DNA from: an uncultured beta proteobacterium
Lineage (GTDB): Bacteria; Pseudomonadota; Gammaproteobacteria; Burkholderiales; Burkholderiaceae
DNA: 8,875 nt
NCBI GenBank assembly: GCA_903930665.1
Contig: CAIYZI010000656.1
Span: forward strand, 1-8,875
Direction: 5' to 3'
Shown here: positions 1 to 6,003 of the stretch, one piece after another
Numbering within the stretch: position 1 is the stretch's first letter
Layout of the letters: each line of letters starts with the position of its first letter
Translations under genes and position numbers: made by a program
Notes under the pieces: model-generated
What the model was told of the DNA's origin: nothing
Seen by the model: the letters and a program-made list of their open reading frames with translations, nothing else
Databases searched by the model: none

Positions 1-1003
1 GATTACCCCTTGGAACTTTCCAATTGCGATGATCACCCGCAAAATTGCCCCTGCAATGGCTGCTGGTTGCACGATCGTTATTAAGCCTGCAGAACTCACC
101 CCTTTATCAGCCCTAGCCCTAGCCGAGCTTGCTGTGCGCGCTGGCATTCCCAAAGGCGTTATCAATATATTGACTGCGGATGCTGAGCAATCGATCGCCA
201 TCGGCAAAACTTTGTGCGCATCACCAACGGTCCGCCACCTCTCCTTTACAGGATCGACTGAAGTAGGTCGCATTCTCATGAATCAATGTGCCCCTACGGT
301 CAAGAAGTTGGCCTTAGAACTGGGAGGGCATGCTCCTTTTATCGTTTTTGAAGATGCTGATATTGATGCGGCTGTTGCAGGTGCGATTGCATCGAAGTAT
401 CGTAACTCCGGTCAAACCTGCGTTTGTGCAAATCGCTTTTATATTCACAAAAAAGTTCATGATCTCTTTGTTAAAAAGTTTGCCAAAGCTATTGAAGCAA
501 TCAAAGTAGGTAATGGCTTAGAGGCTGGTGTTACCCAAGGCCCATTAATAGAAGCGGCGGCCCTAGAAAAAGTGGAAAGGCATGTTGCTGATGCCCTCAG
601 TAAGGGCGCCAAATTAATAGCAGGTGGTAAGCGCTCTGCATTGGGTGGAACTTTTTATGAGCCCACTATTCTGGCTAATGTTACTAGCGACATGCTCATT
701 ACTTATGAGGAGACTTTTGGCCCAGTAGCGCCAATCATTCCATTTGATGATGATGAAGAGGCTATTAAGCTAGCGAACAGCAGTCAGTTTGGACTAGCTT
801 CGTATTTTTATAGTCGCGATATTGGGCGCATCTGGAAAGTTGCCGAAAGTTTGGAATACGGCATTGTGGGCGTCAACTCTGGAATCATTTCTAATGAGGT
901 TGGCCCCTTTGGAGGCATCAAACAATCCGGCATGGGACGCGAAGGTAGCGTCTTTGGAATGGATGAATACCTTGAGATGAAATACGTTTGCATTGGACTT
1001 TAA
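1..1003 (+). CDS. gabD: NAD(P)-dependent succinate-semialdehyde dehydrogenase, C-terminal part (5' end outside window)
   Basis: Aldehyde dehydrogenase superfamily enzyme that oxidises succinate semialdehyde to succinate in the cytoplasm, the last step of GABA degradation. The first complete codon is at base 2 and the frame is open to the window edge, so 333 residues are visible and roughly 150 N-terminal residues are missing. The visible part opens with the family motif TPWNFP. It then carries the cofactor-loop motif FTGSTEVG, the general-base glutamate in LELGG (codon 317-319) and the catalytic cysteine in GQTCVCANR (codon 419-421). The CxC pair at the active site is typical of SSADHs, and in the human enzyme it forms a redox-switch disulphide; whether that operates here is unknown. 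The C-terminus GREGSVFGMDEYLEMKYVCIG matches the GabD subgroup well. The Met codon at base 29 is internal, not a start. The gene converges on trmB with 12 bp between stops. Family is certain; substrate is likely but could be a related semialdehyde. Confidence 0.88.
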   Translation, partial: ITPWNFPIAMITRKIAPAMAAGCTIVIKPAELTPLSALALAELAVRAGIPKGVINILTADAEQSIAIGKTLCASPTVRHLSFTGSTEVGRILMNQCAPTVKKLALELGGHAPFIVFEDADIDAAVAGAIASKYRNSGQTCVCANRFYIHKKVHDLFVKKFAKAIEAIKVGNGLEAGVTQGPLIEAAALEKVERHVADALSKGAKLIAGGKRSALGGTFYEPTILANVTSDMLITYEETFGPVAPIIPFDDDEEAIKLANSSQFGLASYFYSRDIGRIWKVAESLEYGIVGVNSGIISNEVGPFGGIKQSGMGREGSVFGMDEYLEMKYVCIGL

Positions 1004-1027
1004 TGTCCGTATTTCTTAGAGTTTTTT
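979..1027 (+). terminator. Candidate terminator at the gabD/trmB convergent junction
   Basis: A perfect 8-bp inverted repeat, GAAATACG (979-986) and CGTATTTC (1008-1015), spans the gabD stop codon and ends exactly against the trmB stop codon. The 21-base loop contains a smaller GGAC/GTCC pairing. On the plus strand a run of six T follows at 1022-1027. This resembles an intrinsic terminator for gabD. The stem is AT-rich, the loop long and the T run six bases away, so it is a weak example. On the minus strand no T run follows, so it is less convincing for trmB. Confidence 0.35.
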
Positions 1028-1813
1028 ATAAACCAAATCCCAAACACCGTGGCCAAGTTTTAAGCCACGATTTTCAAATTTCGTAATCGGTCTATATGCA
1101 GGACGCTCGGCATAGCCTGCTTGTAGACCACTCAACTGATCAAGCGTGGGTTTAAATTCTTTTGAAGTCTCATCGCTCTTTGCAGTATCGGCAACCTGAA
1201 AAGTTTCAATCTGTACCTGAGTAGTTGCGGTATTTTGAAGTGAGTCTTGTGCATTTAAAACCAAGAGCATTTGCTCGGCATAGTTATGCCAATCGGTAGC
1301 TAAATGCAGGTAAGCACCAGGCTTTAACCTGGACACTAGAAGCTTAACGAATTCCGCCTGAATTAAGCGACGCTTGTGATGGCGTTTCTTATGCCAAGGA
1401 TCGGCAAAGTAGATATGAATGCCATCTAAAGAGTTGGGCGCAATCATTTTTTCTAACACTTCTACTGCATCGTGGCGAATCAATCTTAAATTGGAAATAC
1501 TTTGCTCGCCAATCAATTTTAGGAGTGCACCAACACCTGGTGGATGTACTTCAATCGCCAGAAAATCATCCTCTGGCCGCAAGGCTGCAATCTTTGCAGT
1601 GGTCTCACCCATGCCAAAACCAATCTCTAAAATCTTGGGATGGTCAGATCCCTCAAAAGCTTCTTGCAAATTGAGCTGCGTTTCTTGAAAGGGTAACAAG
1701 AACTGCGGACCCAACTCTTCAATTGCCCGTTGTTGTCCAGCAGTCGTTCTCCCAGCCCTCAAGACAAAAGAGCGAATGCGGTCAGTTCTATTTAAATTCA
1801 CTTGTGCGTTCAA
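1016..1813 (-). CDS. trmB: tRNA (guanine-N7-)-methyltransferase
   Basis: Cytoplasmic enzyme that uses S-adenosylmethionine to form m7G46 in the variable loop of tRNAs. The 265-residue protein is a class I Rossmann methyltransferase. The SAM-binding motif ILEIGFGMGE is at residues 61-70, the family signature FADPWHKKRHHKRR at 136-149, ATDWHNYAE at 172-180, and the C-terminal TKFENRGLKLGHGVWDLVY at about 244-262; all match TrmB closely. A polar stretch at about 191-227 makes it somewhat longer than the roughly 240-residue E. coli protein. The start is probably TTG at 1811-1813, because an in-frame stop lies two codons upstream and the conserved region (RIRSFVLRAGR) begins by residue 12. GTG at 1799-1801 is the only close alternative. 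The nearest Shine-Dalgarno-like AGGAAG lies 16 bases before the TTG, inside the end of the preceding gene. It is the last gene of a probable uppP-DUF2721-trmB operon, 13 bp after its neighbour. Confidence 0.95.
   Translation of the reverse strand: MNAQVNLNRTDRIRSFVLRAGRTTAGQQRAIEELGPQFLLPFQETQLNLQEAFEGSDHPKILEIGFGMGETTAKIAALRPEDDFLAIEVHPPGVGALLKLIGEQSISNLRLIRHDAVEVLEKMIAPNSLDGIHIYFADPWHKKRHHKRRLIQAEFVKLLVSRLKPGAYLHLATDWHNYAEQMLLVLNAQDSLQNTATTQVQIETFQVADTAKSDETSKEFKPTLDQLSGLQAGYAERPAYRPITKFENRGLKLGHGVWDLVYKKL
1048..1074 (+). terminator. Candidate second terminator for gabD, inside the 3' end of trmB
   Basis: A perfect GC-rich 6-bp stem, CGTGGC (1048-1053) and GCCACG (1064-1069), with a 10-base loop is followed on the plus strand by ATTTT (1070-1074). 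It lies 44 bases after the gabD stop codon, within trmB codons for the conserved LKLGHGV region. The form fits a short intrinsic terminator for readthrough from gabD. Protein conservation also constrains this stretch, so the repeat may be incidental. Confidence 0.3.
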
Positions 1814-1826
1814 TTGTTATAAAAAC

Positions 1827-2288
1827 TTACTTCCTTGGAGCAACATACCAACCAGCTGAATAATATGCATAAACCAGTTCACCCAAAATAATGGACAAGG
1901 ATGTCATAAAAGACATCAAGCCAAGAACAAAAGTCCAAATAACAAAACTGGTTTGCAAAGAGCGTACCGCTCCAGCTTGAAAGAAAAAGAGCTCTAAAAC
2001 TGTTAGAGAAATAAAAATGCCACTGAGCACATCAAAGAAAATGGCGACTGTACATAAACGCCCCCGTCTTTTAGCTTCGGTCGCCTCAATTTGCATCCGA
2101 TTTAAGGTCGGTTCATCAGTAATGTGGCCCTCTTGAATTTTCTGCAAAATAGAGCGCATCCGATCAACTGAACGAGCAAGGCGAGTTGAGATAGCGTTAA
2201 GCAGAGTAGCGACCGCAGTCAATAAAAATACTGGGGCTAAAGCCAGCTGAATATTATTGGTAATTGCATCAATTGAAGCATCCATCAT
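1827..2288 (-). CDS. DUF2721 family integral membrane protein
   Basis: Small inner-membrane protein of unknown function, 153 residues. Three hydrophobic segments are visible at about 12-32, 78-103 and 112-143, with a charged cytoplasmic-type loop at about 36-76 rich in Arg, Lys and Glu. The sequence following the first segment, LLNAISTRLARSVDRMRSI, is the signature I associate with DUF2721 proteins, which occur in many Proteobacteria and Cyanobacteria. Two ATG codons stand in tandem at 2288-2283 (M1 and M2). Neither has a clear Shine-Dalgarno sequence, so the start is uncertain by one codon. It sits between uppP (45 bp upstream) and trmB (13 bp downstream) on the same strand and is probably co-transcribed. 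The context gives no firm functional clue beyond the membrane location. Confidence 0.85.
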   Translation of the reverse strand: MMDASIDAITNNIQLALAPVFLLTAVATLLNAISTRLARSVDRMRSILQKIQEGHITDEPTLNRMQIEATEAKRRGRLCTVAIFFDVLSGIFISLTVLELFFFQAGAVRSLQTSFVIWTFVLGLMSFMTSLSIILGELVYAYYSAGWYVAPRK

Positions 2289-2333
2289 CTATTTTTCAAT
2301 CTATTGAGTACAAGTTAAATTCTGATTTTTAAA

Positions 2334-3179
2334 TTAATGTGACCAAGCCACTAAACCACTATATGCACTAAACAAAACCAGTAAACCAAAGACGATTCGG
2401 TACCACGCAAAAGGAACAAAATTGTGGTGCGCGACATAATGAAGTAGCCAGCGTACACAGATAAAAGCGGAAATAAAAGCAGCGATAAAACCAATCAAAA
2501 TTACTATGCCGAACCCCCCTGAAAATGAAACAGGAGACTGCCATAGTTTAAGGAGTTCATAAGCTGTTACCCCACCAATGACAGGTATCGCCAAAAAGAA
2601 AGAAAATTCAGTGGCAACAGCACGAGGCAGTCCAAACAACATACCTCCAATGATCGTAGCTCCAGAGCGAGATGTACCAGGAATCAAGGCAGCGCATTGA
2701 GCGATACCTACCTTTAATGCATCAAGATAGGTCAGATCATCCACGGTGTGAATATTTTTTTCTGATGGACTCAAGTGCTGCTGGCGTCGTTCAGCCCAAA
2801 AAATAACAAGGGCACCCACGATAAAAGCGGTAGCCACTGGAATCGGTGCAAATAAGACAGCCTTGATCGATTTACTAAATACAAAACCCAATCCCATCGC
2901 TGGAATCGAAGCAATAATCAGGTTCAAAACAAAGCGCCGAGAAATGGCGCTAGTCGTTAGTGATGAGGCTACCTTAAGGAGCTTTTCACGAAACTCCCAG
3001 CAAACCGCCAAAATTGCACCGAACTGGATAATGACTTCAAAGGCTTTGCCCTTGTCATCATTGAAATTGAGCAAATCCCCCACCAAAATCAGATGACCCG
3101 TACTAGAGATCGGCAAAAACTCCGTTAAGCCCTCTACCACCCCAAGAATGACTGCTTTAATGATCAAAATAATATCCAT
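2334..3179 (-). CDS. uppP: Undecaprenyl-diphosphatase (UppP/BacA)
   Basis: Integral inner-membrane phosphatase that converts undecaprenyl pyrophosphate to undecaprenyl phosphate, recycling the lipid carrier for peptidoglycan and O-antigen synthesis. Overexpression of the family gives bacitracin resistance. The 281-residue protein carries both family signatures: EGLTEFLPISSTGH at residues 17-30 (E17, E21, S27 and H30 match the E. coli catalytic positions) and PGTSRSG at 167-173 (R171). Several hydrophobic helices follow, ending in RIVFGLLVLFSAYSG. I chose ATG at 3177-3179 because family members start just before the AVILGVVEGLTEF helix. A longer frame from a TTG at 3212 would add 11 Cys-rich residues that do not look like the family and has no ribosome binding site. 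No clear Shine-Dalgarno precedes the ATG, and a TATAAAAT box ends only 7 bases upstream. It is first in the probable operon with the DUF2721 gene and trmB, and is divergent from tolC. Confidence 0.95.
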   Translation of the reverse strand: MDIILIIKAVILGVVEGLTEFLPISSTGHLILVGDLLNFNDDKGKAFEVIIQFGAILAVCWEFREKLLKVASSLTTSAISRRFVLNLIIASIPAMGLGFVFSKSIKAVLFAPIPVATAFIVGALVIFWAERRQQHLSPSEKNIHTVDDLTYLDALKVGIAQCAALIPGTSRSGATIIGGMLFGLPRAVATEFSFFLAIPVIGGVTAYELLKLWQSPVSFSGGFGIVILIGFIAAFISAFICVRWLLHYVAHHNFVPFAWYRIVFGLLVLFSAYSGLVAWSH

Positions 3180-3186
3180 GTTCTGA

Positions 3187-3194
3187 ATTTTATA
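3187..3194 (-). promoter_or_regulatory. Candidate -10 box for uppP
   Basis: TATAAAAT on the minus strand lies 7 bases before the chosen uppP ATG. If it is a working -10 element, transcription would start within about three bases of the start codon, giving a leaderless or nearly leaderless mRNA. That would agree with the absence of a Shine-Dalgarno sequence. No good -35 hexamer stands at 16-18 bases upstream, only repeats of TTCTGC, so this is tentative. Confidence 0.3.
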
Positions 3195-3195
3195 G

Positions 3196-3218
3196 GCAGA
3201 ACAGCAGAACAAGCAGAA
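3196..3218. repeat. Three short direct repeats GCAGAA in the uppP/tolC divergent region
   Basis: GCAGAA occurs at 3196-3201, 3204-3209 and 3213-3218, with repeat periods of 8 and 9 bases, just upstream of the candidate uppP -10 box. The longer word ATAGGCAG occurs at 3192-3199 and again at 3238-3245. These could be binding sites for a regulator of one or both divergent genes, or simple slippage-type repetition. No known operator was recognised. Confidence 0.4.
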
Positions 3219-3232
3219 TTGAGAAAATTACC

Positions 3233-3251
3233 CACAAATAGGCAGTTTGTG
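3233..3251. promoter_or_regulatory. Operator-like dyad in the uppP/tolC divergent region
   Basis: CACAAA (3233-3238) and TTTGTG (3246-3251) form a perfect 6-bp inverted repeat around a 7-base spacer, TAGGCAG, which overlaps the second ATAGGCAG copy. The 19-bp symmetric shape, 48 bases before the tolC start and 54 before uppP, is what a dimeric repressor or activator site would look like. The match to any named regulator is unknown. Chance occurrence is possible for six base pairs. Confidence 0.3.
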
Positions 3252-3298
3252 CGATTTGGCCTTAAACTTCATGCCACATAGAAAAGTATCCGATTTAG

Positions 3299-4921
3299 AT
3301 GACTCCAGTGCGCCTTCGCCTCTCCAAACTAACTACCTTTGGTTTAATCCTGAGTCAGGCGCTCGCCATCAATACTGTGACCTTGGATGTTTTTGCACAA
3401 AGCGCAAGTGGCGCACCCTCTTCACTACCAACGCCTCTGAACGCTCAATCCCTCATTGGCCTTGATAAGCCGCCACAGCTGATTGATCCTACTAAATTAG
3501 CAGTACCCAATACTGCAACGCCCTCTTATTTAAATAACAATAAAGATGCTGGACGAAACCAAGGTCAATTAAGTGATCTGATTGAGCTTTATCAGGATGC
3601 TGCCTTTAGCGATCCGGTTTTAAATGCTGCTCGCTTTAACTACCAGGCTAGTAAAGAACTCTTTTGGCAAGGCTTATCACTGCTACTCCCACAGGCTAAT
3701 GCAACACCTGGCGGAACCCGCTACTACCAACATGGTGTAGGCAGTACCGTAGTAGCTGCAGCACCAGGAAATTCAAGGGTTTTTGATCAAAAAAACTACA
3801 CGGTTACCTTAACCCAGCCAGTCTTTAACATCGCTGCCTTAGAGGCATTTAAGCAAGGTGACTTAAATACCAAAATTGCTGATATGAATTTCTTTCAGGC
3901 GCAGCAAGATTTAATCCTACGAGTATCGCAAGCTTACTTTGATGCACTCACCAGCCAAGATAACGTCGCCCTTTATCGCAATAAGAAAACCCTTATCAAG
4001 CAACAGCTTGATGTTGCTCAGGCAAAGTTTGATGCTGGCTTAGCAACCATTGTGGATGTGAATACTGCCCAAGCAAGCTATGATTTAACGAGCTCCCAAG
4101 AAGTCATTGCGCAGGCAGATCTAGTAGTGAAAAAGGGGGTATTGGAGCAATTGGTCGGTCACCCAGTTGGGCCACTAAAACCTCTGCTTAAAGAAGCAAA
4201 AATTGATGGCGTACTTAAAGATCCACGTAGCAAAAACAAGGATAGCAAAGGCTATCCTATTGCTGACAGCGTAAATCCGCAATTACCTCCTGGCCAAACA
4301 TTAGATGATTGGGTTAACCAAACTGAGGCAGCGAACTTTAAAGTGCTTGCAGGCCAGCTATCAGTGAGTTTGGCTGAGAGCACCTATCGCGCCTCACAGG
4401 CTTTAAATTACCCATCAGTCAATTTGGTTGGGACTAGTGGATACAACACTTCTAACGGTACCCCCAATAGCTATCAACCTTCACAAACCAATGTATATAA
4501 CAATACCTTGGGCTTGCAAATGACCATTCCACTTGTGTCGGGCGGATTTAACAACTCAGTCATTCGACAAAATGCTGCGTTGCTTGATGCAGCCAAAGCG
4601 AACTATGACAACGCCCGCCGAACTGCCGCACAAAATACGCGCGCGGCTTTTACAGGTTTTTATGGTGGATTGGCTAGTGTCAAAGCCTATGAAGCTGCTG
4701 AGCGTTCCTCTGAGTCTGCTGTGGAATCAAGCAAACTGGGATTCCAGGTGGGAACTTTAATTAATATTGATGTATTGATCGCGGTAGATACTTTATTTAC
4801 CACTCGCTCACAATTGCAGCAGGCACGCTACAACACCGTTCTCAATGCCCTCAGACTGAAAGCTAGCGCCTCAACTTTATCTGACGAGGACTTGCTAGCC
4901 ATTAACGCTTTATTACGTTAG
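3299..4921 (+). CDS. tolC: TolC-family outer membrane channel protein
   Basis: Outer-membrane/periplasmic trimeric channel that docks with inner-membrane transporters for drug efflux or type I protein secretion. The N-terminus has Arg/Lys at 5, 7 and 10 followed by a hydrophobic stretch at about 11-24. Signal peptidase I could cut after residue 23 or 33 (VFA before Q34). A Pro/Asn-rich linker (about 38-90) precedes two outer-membrane efflux repeats, about 92-290 and 340-535. Paired TolC motifs are clear: FDAGLATIVDVNTAQASYD (about 225-243) and FQVGTLINIDVLIAVDTLF (about 482-500). A Lys/Pro-rich insert at about 300-335 lies between the repeats. At 540 residues it is longer than E. coli TolC, mainly through the linker and insert. 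The ATG has only a weak GAAAAG 12 bases upstream. The gene is monocistronic here and converges on waaC, the stop codons overlapping. No partner transporter is in the window, so the substrate cannot be told. Confidence 0.9.
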   Translation: MTPVRLRLSKLTTFGLILSQALAINTVTLDVFAQSASGAPSSLPTPLNAQSLIGLDKPPQLIDPTKLAVPNTATPSYLNNNKDAGRNQGQLSDLIELYQDAAFSDPVLNAARFNYQASKELFWQGLSLLLPQANATPGGTRYYQHGVGSTVVAAAPGNSRVFDQKNYTVTLTQPVFNIAALEAFKQGDLNTKIADMNFFQAQQDLILRVSQAYFDALTSQDNVALYRNKKTLIKQQLDVAQAKFDAGLATIVDVNTAQASYDLTSSQEVIAQADLVVKKGVLEQLVGHPVGPLKPLLKEAKIDGVLKDPRSKNKDSKGYPIADSVNPQLPPGQTLDDWVNQTEAANFKVLAGQLSVSLAESTYRASQALNYPSVNLVGTSGYNTSNGTPNSYQPSQTNVYNNTLGLQMTIPLVSGGFNNSVIRQNAALLDAAKANYDNARRTAAQNTRAAFTGFYGGLASVKAYEAAERSSESAVESSKLGFQVGTLINIDVLIAVDTLFTTRSQLQQARYNTVLNALRLKASASTLSDEDLLAINALLR

Positions 4922-5973
4922 GTTTGAACGCCTGATTTATTGAGCAAAGATAGTGAGGCACTAATAACCTCACTTGAACTTGGGGGTGCTTGCATATCCC
5001 CCAAATTACAAATATTTTCCGACCAATATCCTTCGGTTTTCCAAAGAGGGGAATCGCAGTAAATCTCCACTGTTGGTCTACCCAAGACAGCAGCTAAATG
5101 CGTCAATCCAGTATCTACGCCAACCGTTAGAGCCGCGCCAGCAATAATGGAGAATGCCTCTTCTATTGAGAATGCCCGAGGCACCAATGAGCCCGGAATC
5201 TGCGCTGCAAGTTCAATACTCACCGCCTTCTCTGCAGCATTACCCCAGGGCAACACTATTTGAACACCACGACGGGCAATTTCTTGTCCAAGAGTAATCC
5301 AATTTTCGCTAGACCAGCGTTTAGCTTCCCTGGCCGTTGAATGAAAGCATAGAACATAGGGTTGATGTAAACCCTCAAGCGAGCTTGCTTGGAGATCATT
5401 CGCAAAAGATGGAGGATAAAACTGGGGGGCCTCTATACGACTTAATGAAGGCAAATCTAATGCGGATGACATCACCTCGCGGGAACGATCTACCGCATGA
5501 CATTGGGTTGGCACCTGTACGGATTGATTGTAAAAATAACGGGCTATAGGCTCGTAGCCAGAATACTCCGTCGCATTAGCCAGGCCCGCAACTACGGCAT
5601 CAGGACTTTTGTTTGCTAATGCACAAACTAAGGCGGATTTTAATAAGCCCTGGGTCTCAATAATGACGTCATAAGCACTTTGGCGCAGGAGCTTTCTAAA
5701 AGCAAAGAATTGTTTCCAGGTTTGAACATTGAATAGGTCTTTCTTCCAACGGCGAAGGCCAAAGGGGATGATGCGATCGATACCCCTAAATCCCTCTTTA
5801 GAAAGTAAAGGTTTGAGCAGATGAACATAACCTTCCTCGACTACCCAATCTATTTGCGCATTCGGCAAGCGCTGACGCAGATCCCACACAATTGGTAAAT
5901 TGTGCAATACATCCCCCAAGGAGGAAAGTTTGACTAATAAGATTTTGGGATGGTGGGCAGATAAGTTGCTCAT
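4918..5973 (-). CDS. waaC: Lipopolysaccharide heptosyltransferase I
   Basis: GT-B fold glycosyltransferase of family GT9 that transfers L-glycero-D-manno-heptose from ADP-heptose to the first Kdo of Kdo2-lipid A on the cytoplasmic face of the inner membrane. The N-terminus KILLVKLSSLGDVLHNLP matches WaaC, with D21 at the catalytic-base position of E. coli D13, followed by IDWVVEEGY (41-49). The donor-site lysine is K218 in STAREAKRW, and VGVDTGLTHLAAVLGRPTV (274-292) supplies the D277 and H282 binding region. The 351 residues slightly exceed the usual 320-340. The ATG at 5971-5973 has no strong Shine-Dalgarno. It follows rfbC by 30 bp and appears to be the last gene of the rhamnose operon. 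Its stop codon TAA (4920-4918) overlaps the tolC TAG. Heptosyltransferase II (WaaF) is the main alternative, but the VVEEG and KLSSLGDVLHNLP forms favour WaaC. Confidence 0.92.
   Translation of the reverse strand: MSNLSAHHPKILLVKLSSLGDVLHNLPIVWDLRQRLPNAQIDWVVEEGYVHLLKPLLSKEGFRGIDRIIPFGLRRWKKDLFNVQTWKQFFAFRKLLRQSAYDVIIETQGLLKSALVCALANKSPDAVVAGLANATEYSGYEPIARYFYNQSVQVPTQCHAVDRSREVMSSALDLPSLSRIEAPQFYPPSFANDLQASSLEGLHQPYVLCFHSTAREAKRWSSENWITLGQEIARRGVQIVLPWGNAAEKAVSIELAAQIPGSLVPRAFSIEEAFSIIAGAALTVGVDTGLTHLAAVLGRPTVEIYCDSPLWKTEGYWSENICNLGDMQAPPSSSEVISASLSLLNKSGVQT
4952..5004. terminator. Tandem hairpins inside the 3' end of waaC, just past tolC
   Basis: Two perfect 7-bp inverted repeats stand side by side: AGTGAGG (4952-4958) with CCTCACT (4968-4974), loop 9; and TTGGGGG (4980-4986) with CCCCCAA (4998-5004), loop 11. 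They begin 30 bases after the tolC stop and lie in waaC codons for the variable C-terminal tail. There is no room between the genes for a terminator, so these may stop tolC transcription or protect its 3' end. Neither strand has a strong T run directly after a stem, so intrinsic termination is uncertain. Confidence 0.3.
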
Positions 5974-6003
5974 CCAAGCATTATCTTATCTTTTAGAAAA
6001 CCA

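Noticed and set aside
936..952. GACGC/GCGTC hairpin near the gabD end
   Set aside because: Short stem lying before the gabD stop, with no T run on the strand where it could end trmB; most likely a chance product of the conserved GREGS codons.
1419..1688. 89-codon plus-strand frame inside trmB
   Set aside because: Antisense shadow of a strongly conserved gene; composition follows the trmB codons.
3180..3212. Longer uppP start at TTG 3212 (11 extra residues)
   Set aside because: The extra residues are Cys-rich and unlike family N-termini, no ribosome binding site precedes the TTG, and ATG 3179 matches the usual start.
3247..3465. 72-codon plus-strand frame overlapping the tolC start
   Set aside because: It overlaps the signal peptide region of tolC in another frame and has no recognisable protein features.
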